DNA from: Pseudomonadales bacterium | GTDB taxonomy: Bacteria; Pseudomonadota; Gammaproteobacteria; Pseudomonadales; UBA3067 | DNA length: 16,373 nt | NCBI GenBank assembly: GCA_016763235.1 | Contig: JAESUE010000293.1 | Span: forward strand, 1-16,373 | Direction: 5' to 3' | Shown here: piece after piece, positions 5,184 through 12,764 of the stretch | Numbering within the stretch: position 1 is the stretch's first letter | Layout of the letters: every line of letters starts with the position of its first letter | Translations under genes and position numbers: made by a program | Notes under the pieces: model-generated | Database searches by the model: none | Seen by the model: the letters and a program-made list of their open reading frames with translations, nothing else | What the model was told of the DNA's origin: nothing

Positions 5184-7409
5184 ATGTTAAAAAAACCAAT
5201 GTCTTTGTTTACCGCTTTAGCGGTAATAATGACAGCACTTGCGTCAGCAAGCTCGCTAGCAGCGGATACCATGGCCAAGTCGAATCAGTTCTGGTGGCCG
5301 GAAAAACTGAACCTAGAACCTCTTCGTGCCCACGATGCCAGATCCAATCCCTATGGTGAAAGTTTTAATTACGCTGAGGCCTTCAATAGTGTCGACATCA
5401 ACGCACTGAAAAAAGACATTGAGAAAACGTTAAAAACATCACAAGACTGGTGGCCTGCAGATTGGGGTCACTATGGTGGTCTTATGATCAGAACGGCCTG
5501 GCATAGTGCAGGTACCTACCGTGCGGCTGACGGGCGCGGCGGTGCCGATGGCGGCCAGCAACGCTTTGAACCACTCAACAGCTGGCCGGATAATGCCAGT
5601 CTGGATAAGGCGCGCCGATTGCTGTGGCCGGTCAAACAACAATACGGGCGTAATGTCTCTTGGGGTGACCTGATGATCCTGGCGGGTAATGTCTCGCTGG
5701 AATCCATGGGTTTTCAAACCTTTGGATTCGCCGGCGGACGTACAGACGACTGGGAACCTGATCTGGTTTACTGGGGACCTGAAACCGTTATGCTTGCCAA
5801 CGATAAGCGTTACAGCAAAGAGGGCAAACTGAAAAACCCTCTGGCCGCTGTGCAGATGGGGTTAATCTATGTGAACCCAGAAGGGCCAAACGGTAATCAC
5901 GACCCGCTCTCGGCAGCCGCAGATATGCGCGAGTCGTTTGGCCGCATGGCTATGAACGATGAAGAAATTGTTGCGCTTGTTGCGGGTGGGCACACCTTAG
6001 GTAAAGCCCATGGTGCGGTTAAAGGGGAGTGTGTGGGTGCAGAACCTGCAGCTGCAGGTATTGAAGAGCAGGGCTTTGGCTGGAAAAATAAATGTGGCAG
6101 TGGTAAAGGTGCTGATGCCATGACGAGCGGCCTCGAAGGTGCCTGGTCTTCTACACCAACCGCCTGGTCTATGCTTTATCTGGATAATCTAATGCGATTC
6201 GAGTGGACAAAAACGAAAAGTCCAGCCGGTGCAACTCAGTGGATTCCAACGGATGAAGCAGCGGCACAACTCGTACCGGATGCCCACATAAAGGGTAAAC
6301 GGAATGCACCGATCATGTTCACGACGGACATGGCACTAAAGAAAGATCCTGGATTTCGCAAGATCACCGAGCGTTTCCTGAAAAATCCTCAACAATTTGA
6401 CCTTGCCTTTGCCAAGGCCTGGTTCAAACTGACACATCGTGACCTAGGCCCTCGTGCGCGTTATGTGGGTAGTGAGATTCCTGCGGAAGAACTGATTTGG
6501 CAAGACGCAGTTCCGGCGGTTGATCATAAGTTGATTGATACCAAAGACGCTGAAGCACTGAAGACAAAAATTCTTAAGTCCGGTTTGAGCATTCCTACGT
6601 TGGTTAGAACGGCTTAGGCATCGGCCTCCACCTTCCGTGGTTCCGACATGCGCGGTGGTGCCAACGGTGCACGTATTGCACTTACACCTCAGAAAAATTG
6701 GGCAGCGAACAATCCTAAAGAACTGGCGAAAGTGTTAAAAACCCTGACCAAGGTTCAGAAAAAATTCAACAAATCGCTGTCGAACGGAAAGAAAGTCTCT
6801 TTGGCTGATGTGATTGTTCTGGGTGGTATTGCAGCCGTTGAAAAGGCGGCCAAGAAAGCTGGGCACGACGTTGCGATTCCGTTCGCGCCCGGTCGTACCG
6901 ATGCCACACAAAAACAGACCGATGTGAAGTCTTTTGCAAGGCTGATGCCCAAGGCTGACGCTTTCCGCAATTACTACAGTGACAACAGCTATGGCTCTCC
7001 GACAGCGATGATGGTGGAAAAGGCTGCCCTGTTAACCTTGACCGTGCCTGAAATGACGGTTCTGGTTGGCGGCATGCGAGCCTTGGATGCCAATGTCGGA
7101 CAGTCTAAACACGGTGTGCTTACAAACAAACCCGGTACCTTGAACAATGACTTTTTCGTGAACCTGCTCGACATGTCTACGAAGTGGAGCAAGTCATCCA
7201 AGTTTCCTGGTGTATACGAAGGTCTTGATCGTGTCACTGGAAAACTTAAATGGACGGCCACACCGGTTGACCTTATTTTTGGTTCCAGCTCGGAGCTGCG
7301 TGCTGTCGCAGAAGTCTATGCCTCTAACGATGGCAAAGAGAAATTTGTTAATGACTTCGTCATAGCGTGGGCCAAGGTGATGAACCTCGATCGCTTTGAT
7401 CTGAAATAA
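5184..7409 (+). pseudogene. katG: Periplasmic catalase-peroxidase KatG with in-frame amber codon
   Basis: A bifunctional haem enzyme that destroys hydrogen peroxide. The whole reading frame is 741 codons, normal for the family, but codon 478 is TAG (6615-6617) in the context VRTA-stop-ASASTFRGSDMRGG, where KatG proteins have Trp (TGG to TAG). Everything else is intact: signal peptide at 1-27 (cleavage near SLA-AD), distal R103, W106 and H107 in RTAWHSAGTYR, Y229 in GLIYVNPEGPNGNHDP, M255 of the Met-Tyr-Trp adduct, proximal H270 in GGHTLGKAHG, and the C-terminus NLDRFDLK. The stop separates the haem domain from the C-terminal domain, which the enzyme needs for correct active-site structure. 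The signal peptide marks it as the exported KatP-like type. ATG 5184 follows GGGAGGG at 8-nt spacing. A restart at ATG 6648 is possible but would lack haem. The lack of other lesions means a recent mutation, readthrough, or a base-calling error. Confidence 0.93.
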
Positions 7410-7427
7410 TCTTTTAACCTAAAAAAC

Positions 7428-7468
7428 GGCATACGAAAGCTATCAGCAGGAAGATGAGTTCGTATGCC
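7428..7468. repeat. 10-bp inverted repeat after katG
   Basis: GGCATACGAA (7428-7437) and TTCGTATGCC (7459-7468) are perfect inverted copies around a 21-base loop, placed between the katG stop and its terminator. It could stabilise the 3' end of the mRNA or be a protein-binding site. Confidence 0.55.
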
Positions 7469-7474
7469 ACCGAT

Positions 7475-7503
7475 ACGGCGGCGTTTAACACGTCGCCGTT
7501 TTT
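7475..7503 (+). terminator. katG: Rho-independent terminator of katG
   Basis: A 10-bp stem (ACGGCGGCGT 7475-7484 with ACGTCGCCGT 7490-7499, one G-U pair), loop TTAAC, then five T in 7499-7503 and more T after a C. It lies 65 bp after the katG stop and is the best terminator in the window. Confidence 0.85.
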
Positions 7504-7525
7504 CTTTGATTTTATTGTTCGCATT

Positions 7526-7545
7526 GCAAATGCAACAGCATTTGC
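7526..7545. repeat. 8-bp inverted repeat
   Basis: GCAAATGC (7526-7533) and GCATTTGC (7538-7545) with loop AACA. No neighbouring gene explains it. Confidence 0.45.
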
Positions 7546-7603
7546 CGGCATGTTGCGTACCGGTGATACCAAATTAAACGATTCACAAATTGCGGGCTTA
7601 AGG

Positions 7604-7679
7604 AAAGAGGGGGTCAGGGAAAGAGGGGGTCAGGCCTTATGCTTTGCAGAAAGAGGGGGTCAGGCCTTACGCTTTGCAT
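7604..7679 (+). repeat. Tandem GGGGTCAGG repeats (30-bp unit)
   Basis: Two 30-bp units (7620-7649 and 7650-7679) differ at two bases, and a 15-bp partial unit AAAGAGGGGGTCAGG (7604-7618) precedes them. Each full unit contains the palindrome AGGCCT inside GGGGTCAGGCCTTA. Similar GGGGTCAGGCCTT sequences occur, in my memory, as REP-type repeats near RAYT transposases in marine gammaproteobacteria; no such transposase is visible here. Confidence 0.75.
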
Positions 7680-8054
7680 GCATCATCGCTTTCCTTTGAT
7701 CTTGAGCTAACCCTGTACTAAGCGCGACATTAATTTAATGACTAAGCCGACCGGTATTAGGTTTGTATTTCACCTCTGGTGATATAAATAGAGAGCCAAA
7801 TGAGGTGTCGTTTTATACGGCGATCTTCTTGTAATAGGCATTTTTAGTGCGTTAAAATTCTTGTTCTGCGTGTACACAAAGCCAGTCAATTTGGGCTTTC
7901 TGTGGCCATAGGCGATTCGAGTTAAAAGTGTTTTAATAGAGTGATGGTGCTGGTTGTTTTGCAGCGTTGTACCGCAAGCTAATCATGTGAAGTGCTCTGT
8001 TTTATCGGCACCACCCTCGAAAAAATACCGTCATAGGGAATAAGGGAAAGCACA
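7680..8054. other. Gap between repeats and the 149-aa gene
   Basis: No coding frame with credible composition and no strong hairpin was seen. AT-rich stretches near 7840-7950 may hold a promoter for the next gene, but no pair of hexamers stands out. Confidence 0.3.
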
Positions 8055-8504
8055 ATGAAAATAAATTTCACCAAAAAAGAATATCGCGCATTGGTAGAAT
8101 TACTGGATATGGCCGATTGGGTGGTTAATGCACATTCTGTAGAAGAAAGTGCGGATGTCGTAAAGTATTCAGAGATAATCCAAAAAGTATTTAGTCACCA
8201 TAAAGAAATGGAGTGTGAAGACCTTATAGAGCACAGTAAGAAATTAAATGGTTATTATCTAACTAAAGAAGGCGAAGAAAACTGTCGAAGCAGGCAATAC
8301 ATTGAAGAATTTGAAGAAGATTCATTTTGGGAGGTTTTGATTTCCAAGTTAGTAGATCGAGATGTTATTAAAAAATATGGCGTTGAATCACTTTCTGATC
8401 TGGAGATTGAGGAGAGGTTTAGTGCAATTGGTGCGGCAGAAGATGTTTGGGCGACCGAACTTGAAGAAAATGGTTTGGCTCGTATAGAAATAAATAGAAC
8501 ATAA
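8055..8504 (+). CDS. Conserved acidic protein of unknown function (149 aa)
   Basis: Not assigned a function. The protein is soluble and rich in Glu and Asp, with helices predicted by eye through most of its length. It begins MKINFTKKEYRALVELLDMA DW (first 22 residues shown in two parts), continues with WVVNAHSVEES, and has the central motif YIEEFEEDSFWEVLISKLVD and the later SLSDLEIEERFSAIG. I recall uncharacterised bacterial proteins of similar length with the same start (KEYR-x-L-x-x-L-x-x-ADWV) and a following RDxI and EERF pattern. No signal peptide, membrane segment or catalytic motif is seen. ATG 8055 follows AAGGGA at 7-nt spacing. It is isolated, with gaps of several hundred bases on both sides, and intact. 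Confidence 0.75.
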   Translation: MKINFTKKEYRALVELLDMADWVVNAHSVEESADVVKYSEIIQKVFSHHKEMECEDLIEHSKKLNGYYLTKEGEENCRSRQYIEEFEEDSFWEVLISKLVDRDVIKKYGVESLSDLEIEERFSAIGAAEDVWATELEENGLARIEINRT

Positions 8505-8920
8505 TCGGGTAAGCACAGGGGTCTCTTTGGCTCTCCTACACTGCTGTATCAAGCTGATCTGCAATGGGGGATTCCTGTAAATACCTAAAGAAAGTAGGCT
8601 GATTAATTCGGGCATGCGCCAATGATGGGCTGCTTTTGTGTCAGCGCTCCTCGCCCCAGTCAGGCGAAGCCTCGCGGTTCAGCCCTTGCCATTCGCTAGT
8701 AGTTATCGTCTACTAACCGCATAGTTTTCGATTGTGATCTTTCTACAGAGGACTTTTACTTCATTAGTTCACGTATACCAGTTGGTAGCATCTCTATTGA
8801 ATTTATCCTAATAAAACTCTGTGAATTAACAATAGGGAAAATATTAGAAGCATGAGAAACCGCCATCGCAAACTTTAACCGCTACGATTAATAACGCTTA
8901 CTCCTCCTTCGAGAATTTAG
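8505..8920. other. Gap between two orphan genes
   Basis: No gene seen. A GC-rich patch at 8640-8690 contrasts with AT-rich surroundings, and TAGTAG (8697-8702) pairs with CTACTA (8710-8715). Integron attC ends were looked for and not found. No terminator with a T-run follows the upstream gene. Confidence 0.3.
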
Positions 8921-9232
8921 ATGTCTATTTCTTTAAACGATCTTATTAACAAAACAATTTATGTTCATATTCAATACTTCGATACAGATAGATCCACAGT
9001 GCTACACGAAAATAATTTTAATGGCCTCGTTGTAGCCGTTGATGCGACAGAGGGGATCACTATAAAGGCAAACGATGATGGAAATGCAATCACCGCGATC
9101 CCGCCATCTCTTGATGCCTGTTCTCGTGAAGGAGAGGAGATATACCATGCGCACTGGTCAGTCTTTAGAACGCAAGCGCAAAGGTCAGATGGGGAGCATG
9201 AGTGGTGGGAATGGGAGCCTAAAAGCAATTAG
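8921..9232 (+). CDS. Hypothetical protein, 103 aa
   Basis: Not recognised with certainty. It is a small soluble protein whose first half alternates hydrophobic and polar residues as beta strands do (NKTIYVHIQYFD, then FNGLVVAVDATEGITIKAND), followed by a proline-containing loop (AIPPSLDA) and a Trp-rich tail (HAHWSVF and EHEWWEWEP). The pattern of a short beta-barrel with a 'GxVxxVDxxEGITI' core resembles uncharacterised small proteins I remember from other bacteria. No signal peptide or membrane segment. ATG 8921 has only a weak GAG ribosome site. No operon partner: flanks are long gaps. The sensible composition and length favour a real gene. Confidence 0.65.
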   Translation: MSISLNDLINKTIYVHIQYFDTDRSTVLHENNFNGLVVAVDATEGITIKANDDGNAITAIPPSLDACSREGEEIYHAHWSVFRTQAQRSDGEHEWWEWEPKSN

Positions 9233-9461
9233 GGAATAGTTATTTCCTTTCAATGCTAAACCCGCCTACGCAGCAAGGGTGCCACTGGATTTTAACGCAG
9301 CGCGGTAGCCAATATTTTCTTTACTACCGCGCTGCGCTTGGTTACTACTTAATGGTTTGCATGAACTGGCCGCTTTTGGGCGCAGCCCTACAAACCATAT
9401 AGCCGCTATATTGGTCAGCTGCTATTGCTTGCTCCGCTTCCTTCGGAAAATCATGTAGCAT
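9233..9461. other. Gap with strong inverted repeats
   Basis: No gene seen. It contains the 13-bp inverted repeat listed at 9296-9336 and a near-perfect palindrome ATATAGC-C-GCTATAT (9397-9411) whose arms extend to ACCA/TGGT with one bulged base. Confidence 0.4.
9296..9336. repeat. Perfect 13-bp GC-rich inverted repeat
   Basis: CGCAGCGCGGTAG (9296-9308) and CTACCGCGCTGCG (9324-9336) with a 15-base AT-rich loop, 64 bp after the 103-aa gene. There is no following T-run on either strand, so it is not a standard terminator. Confidence 0.75.
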
Positions 9462-9508
9462 AAATTTGAGCGCAATCTAAACAGTTACAGAGTTCGCTGA
9501 GGTGTTGC
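9462..9508 (+). mobile_element. Truncated MITE copy (copy 3, right end only)
   Basis: These 47 bp match the right third of the 141-bp MITE copy, including AAATTTGA, CAGTTACAGAGTTCGCTGAG and the end GTGTTGC, where the intact copy has GTGTTAC. It keeps the 11-bp segment missing from copy 1. The left two thirds are absent, with no matching sequence before 9462. Confidence 0.75.
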
Positions 9509-9519
9509 TCGTGAATTAG

Positions 9520-9645
9520 CTTAGATGTAGCGGTTCGCGACAAGAAAATCTATTAGATTTAAGTGATGACATTACAGGGCTGCCCAGAGCCATTAAAAAA
9601 GAATACCTAAAAGATTGCGGCTTTGATAAGCAGGCTGTTGATTAA
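9520..9645 (+). pseudogene. 3' remnant of an unidentified gene
   Basis: A frame open from just after TAG 9517-9519 encodes 41 residues, including SRQENLLDLSDDITGLPRAI and KKEYLKDCGFDKQAVD, and ends at TAA 9643-9645. It has no ATG start and lies directly after the truncated MITE, so it may be the tail of a gene lost by deletion. Its stop overlaps the convergent stop of the PilZ gene. The composition looks like protein, but it is short and chance is possible. Confidence 0.35.
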
Positions 9646-10394
9646 GCAAAATCCTCTCCTTGTTCTTTCCTTTTTAATTCTCGTTGTATGTTATTAATAA
9701 AACGGCTAATGATGCGCTGGCCTTGGCCGGGTATGTCGGTATATTTGCAACCCAGTTTGCAGATGTCTAGGTCAGGGTTATAACCAACGTGCATAATTTT
9801 TGCTTGGCACTCTACTTTTGTTGAGTCGGGAAGCTGGATCAGGCATTTTGCAGTTCTATCAGTAGAGCTGAAGTGTGCGTGAGGTTTTCCTTTAAATTCA
9901 ACGCGAAATCCGGTTGCTGAGATGTCTCTCAGATAGCCGACGAGTGGGTCATCGTCTTCTGTGTACAGAAGCACCTTGAGTTCTTTGATAACACTCACGT
10001 TGACGCGAAAGGAATCTCTTTGCAGTTCGGAATGAATTTTTTCAGGGAAGCGCAGTTGAAAGGAGAGGTTGCCTTCTTGATCCTGTAGTATCTTTTTTAT
10101 GCGTGACTGAAATGAAAAGTTGGTGCCATTTATGGCTCCGTCTAGTTTGAACGCGCTACCAGGTTTGAGCCCTTTGTTTTTGTCTATAGGGCTCAGTGCG
10201 TCGATGGTAATGGTTCCCTCTTCGGGGGAGGAGTCCAAAAGCATTGTGCTTGCTTTTTGTGCTCCGGAGGTCGTCGCCGCTGTTGCGTTTAACAGCAGAT
10301 GCGCCTGCAGTATTTGATCCAACAGGTTAACGTTACCCGCAAAATAGGGGTGGGTTTTGCTATTGTCTTTATTCTTTTTTCGTTTAAAAATCAT
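9642..10394 (-). CDS. YcgR-like c-di-GMP receptor (PilZ domain)
   Basis: A 250-residue cytoplasmic protein. Residues about 20-118 match the N-terminal YcgR-type domain in pattern (TITIDALSPIDKN, then a strand-rich stretch to LSFQLRFPEKI). The PilZ domain covers about 122-240 with both parts of the c-di-GMP site: RDSFR (R126, R130) and DISATG (D157, S159, G162). In this family c-di-GMP binding allows interaction with the flagellar motor and slows swimming; that role here is inferred from architecture alone, as no flagellar genes are near. ATG at 10392-10394; the ribosome site is weak. It follows alkC on the same strand after 92 bp. There is no clear terminator, and its stop meets the remnant at 9645. 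Confidence 0.88.
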   Translation of the reverse strand: MIFKRKKNKDNSKTHPYFAGNVNLLDQILQAHLLLNATAATTSGAQKASTMLLDSSPEEGTITIDALSPIDKNKGLKPGSAFKLDGAINGTNFSFQSRIKKILQDQEGNLSFQLRFPEKIHSELQRDSFRVNVSVIKELKVLLYTEDDDPLVGYLRDISATGFRVEFKGKPHAHFSSTDRTAKCLIQLPDSTKVECQAKIMHVGYNPDLDICKLGCKYTDIPGQGQRIISRFINNIQRELKRKEQGEDFA

Positions 10395-10486
10395 CAGGAA
10401 GCTGTCACCAAGCCATTCTTAAATAAGAGTAAAAGAGGTTATATTTAAATATAGCTAACAATTGTAGAAAGTCGCGTTACAAGTGT

Positions 10487-11578
10487 TTATAGGTTTGATG
10501 TGGAGAGGTTAAATTTTGCTACAGACTTTTCTTCACCATTGATAACCAGCGTAACATGATGGGTGCCGGGGTAGTGGGTTCGGGTGCTCATTTGACGAAG
10601 AGAGTGTTTTTTCGTGAATATTTTGTGTTTTTCGGTGTAGTTTCCTTCTGCAAGTTTAAATATTTTTCGTGAGAGAGAGCCATTTTTTTTGACGAAGTCT
10701 ATATGGTAGTCAAGGCGTAGTTTGCCTAGATTCTCTGTGCCCCCGCTGATATCTACCTGAAAGTAGAGTGTTTCTCCAATAAGGGCCTTGTCATCGTCAA
10801 GGGTGAGTACGGCGCGGGTAATATGGTCGCTGTTATGGGTTCCGATGAGGGTAAGGGCTTCTTTATTGCCGCGTTTTAATAGTGTGCGGAGCCCGTGTTT
10901 TATTATCCAATCGGTGTGGGTGTGTTGGCTCTTCCAGGTTTTTGCGGTTTTAAGGGTAATGTCTGGGTTGTCTTTAGCAATATCATTCAGGTTGTTCGCG
11001 ACGCTCCGGCGAACATAATCTGAGGGGTCTTGCTTCAGGTTTTCGAGGATGGGCAGTATTGGCAAGGGGTTGTTTTTAAAGAGGGGGAAGGCCGTTGCCC
11101 AGGGGAGTCTTGGGCGACATCCCTCGCTGGCTAAGCGTCTAACGTGGTGGTTGCTGTGATGTGACCACGCCAGCATTTGCGCCATCATTTTCTCTGGGTT
11201 GCTCAGAATAAAAGGTCTGACAGCAAATTCGGAGCTTGAGTGCTGGGTTAGTTCTTCGAGCGCGTCAATAGAATCATTCCAGTGATCTTGGCCAAATTGT
11301 TCCACATAGTCGGGGAATAACATTGCCTCAAATCCGCCAAATGCAGGTGCTGTGCGTTTCAAAATATTAATGGCGGCCACAAAATCCATATCGAGGCAGT
11401 CGTGCAGGCTTCGGCTGATGTGCTGCATGCGTGATTTTAATTCGCGTTGATTCCATTTCTGGTCAAATACAAGGGCGTTAAATTTTTCTGCATTCAGTTT
11501 GGGTGTATGGCAGTGAATTTCATTTGTAAGCCGGTTGATGAATGCTTGGTTATATACATCTTTGAGTGCTTCGGCCAT
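10487..11578 (-). CDS. alkC: DNA alkylation repair glycosylase AlkC
   Basis: AlkC removes cationic N3-alkylated bases from DNA without flipping them out. The 363-residue protein has a helical HEAT-like region at 1-245, with the family signature HHVRRLASEGCRPRLPWA at 144-161 and a clear HEAT repeat DYVRRSVANNLNDIAKDNP at 187-205. From about 255 to the end comes a strand-rich domain (ALIGETLYFQVDISGG to KSVAKFNLS), which matches the Ig-like domain known to be fused to the C-terminus of one AlkC subgroup. Length fits that subgroup. It is cytoplasmic. ATG at 11576-11578; the leader has only an A-rich ribosome site. It diverges from the HDOD gene, and a MITE sits in the 217-bp space between the two. 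Confidence 0.88.
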   Translation of the reverse strand: MAEALKDVYNQAFINRLTNEIHCHTPKLNAEKFNALVFDQKWNQRELKSRMQHISRSLHDCLDMDFVAAINILKRTAPAFGGFEAMLFPDYVEQFGQDHWNDSIDALEELTQHSSSEFAVRPFILSNPEKMMAQMLAWSHHSNHHVRRLASEGCRPRLPWATAFPLFKNNPLPILPILENLKQDPSDYVRRSVANNLNDIAKDNPDITLKTAKTWKSQHTHTDWIIKHGLRTLLKRGNKEALTLIGTHNSDHITRAVLTLDDDKALIGETLYFQVDISGGTENLGKLRLDYHIDFVKKNGSLSRKIFKLAEGNYTEKHKIFTKKHSLRQMSTRTHYPGTHHVTLVINGEEKSVAKFNLSTSNL

Positions 11579-11642
11579 AACGCGCGTCTTTTTAGGTTAA
11601 TGGGCTTTGTTGACTACACTTAAATAGATGAGTAAATGAATG

Positions 11643-11783
11643 GTAACACCTCAGCGAACTCTGTAACTGTTCAGGTTGCGTTCAAATTTGAGCAGAACAA
11701 GGCAAAAAATGTGAGTTTATACCTATAGATAATCATTTTTTAACGCAGTTATGCGCGAATTTTAGCGTGAGCCGAGTCGTTAC
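11643..11783 (-). mobile_element. 141-bp MITE copy 2 in the alkC/HDOD divergent region
   Basis: On the plus strand it begins GTAACACCTCAGC and ends in GTTAC, with 10 of 13 terminal positions paired. It matches copy 1 (2335-2464) in reverse orientation over nearly its whole length, including ATTCGCGCATAAC and TTTGCCTTGTTCTGCTC-like blocks. It carries 11 bp missing from copy 1. The flanks AATGAATG (11635-11642) and GATGAATG (11784-11791) agree at 7 of 8 positions, consistent with an older insertion that made an 8-bp duplication. It ends 12 bp before the first ATG of the HDOD gene, so it supplies that gene's immediate upstream sequence. Confidence 0.88.
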
Positions 11784-11795
11784 GATGAATGCGAT

Positions 11796-12743
11796 ATGAA
11801 AATGTTTGGAGGCCCTGTGGCGGTTGAAGGAGAGGCACGTTTTCTTGCAAAAAAAATAATGGCTAAACGGCGTACTGCAGAAGGAATTTATCACCAGGTA
11901 TATAAAAAGGTGATTTCCAATGAAGCGCGCTTACCGAGTTTGCCTGATGTGGCGCAGAAAGTACGGCGTGCGGTGGCAGATGATAGCGTAGGCGTTAAGG
12001 AAATGGCGCGAATTATTCAGGCTGACCCTCCCTTGGCTACACGTATTATTCGCACTGCAAACAGCCCTCTATACCGATCATCGCGGCCCTATAATAATGT
12101 TGCCGATGCGGTGAAACGAATGGGTGGGAATGCAACGCGCAATGTGGTTTATAGTCACTCGCTACGCGCTTTATTTAATTTCCGAGAGAAGGTGCTAAGG
12201 GATGTCTCCAGTGAGATTTGGCAAGACAGCGTGCAGACCGCTGCCATTGCCTCGGTGTTGGCGGTTTACTGTCATGGAGTGAGTCCAGATAAAGCCATGT
12301 TGGCAGGTTTGATCCAGGATATTGGCGCGTTACCGCTGCTGGCTGAATTATCTGAAAACTACCCCGATGTGGCGAAGGATTATACTGAAGTGAAGCGCGT
12401 TGTGAATGCCTACAAATCAGAAGTGGGGTATCACCTTGTAAAATTATGGGGTTTTGATGAAGAGTTTATCGGGGTGATGAAGTCGCGGGAAGACTGGATG
12501 CGAGAAGGTGGGGCCAAATTAGACCTTAGCGATGTCATATTGTTGTCGCGGTGGCATGCTGCGGTGGGTACACCCTCTTTACGTAGTATGCCTCATGTGG
12601 TGGATATGCCTGCCTATAAGAAATTTCCGGTGAATAAGTTATCCCCAGAAAAGAGTTTAGAGGTGCTTGAAAACGCGAAAGAGCAGATGGAGGATATTTC
12701 TAATATGCTTGGATCGGGGCCAAAACCGGCCACCAAAAATTAG
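11796..12743 (+). CDS. HDOD-domain signalling protein
   Basis: A 315-residue cytoplasmic protein. The HDOD domain (about 46-235) starts with LPSLPDVAQKV, has DPPLATRIIRTANSPLY at 77-93, and AGLIQDIGALPLL at 170-182. In the last motif the His-Asp pair of true HD phosphohydrolases is Gln-Asp (Q174, D175), as expected for the HDOD class, which lacks enzyme activity and acts in signalling, often with c-di-GMP circuits. No output domain is fused; the tail (about 270-315) is helical. Start is uncertain: ATG 11796 lies 12 bp after a MITE and lacks a ribosome site, whereas GTG 11817 has GGAGG at 11808-11812 (spacing 4) and ATG 11859 is also possible. The stop is 21 bp from the convergent hemH stop. 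Confidence 0.88.
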   Translation: MKMFGGPVAVEGEARFLAKKIMAKRRTAEGIYHQVYKKVISNEARLPSLPDVAQKVRRAVADDSVGVKEMARIIQADPPLATRIIRTANSPLYRSSRPYNNVADAVKRMGGNATRNVVYSHSLRALFNFREKVLRDVSSEIWQDSVQTAAIASVLAVYCHGVSPDKAMLAGLIQDIGALPLLAELSENYPDVAKDYTEVKRVVNAYKSEVGYHLVKLWGFDEEFIGVMKSREDWMREGGAKLDLSDVILLSRWHAAVGTPSLRSMPHVVDMPAYKKFPVNKLSPEKSLEVLENAKEQMEDISNMLGSGPKPATKN

Positions 12744-12764
12744 TGGTTTAGGCAGTGTTTGAAT

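Noticed and set aside
6648..7409. Second half of katG as an independent gene
   Set aside because: It is in the same frame as the first half, begins mid-domain without a ribosome site, and lacks the haem residues; it is the same gene after an amber codon.
7454..7699. 81-codon open frame after katG
   Set aside because: It runs through the katG terminator stem and the tandem GGGGTCAGG repeats and has repeat-derived sequence; not a gene.
8505..9460. Integron cassette array with attC sites around the two orphan genes
   Set aside because: Small orphan genes with hairpins in the gaps prompted the idea, but no matched core-site ends (RYYYAAC and GTTRRRY) could be found beside the palindromes.
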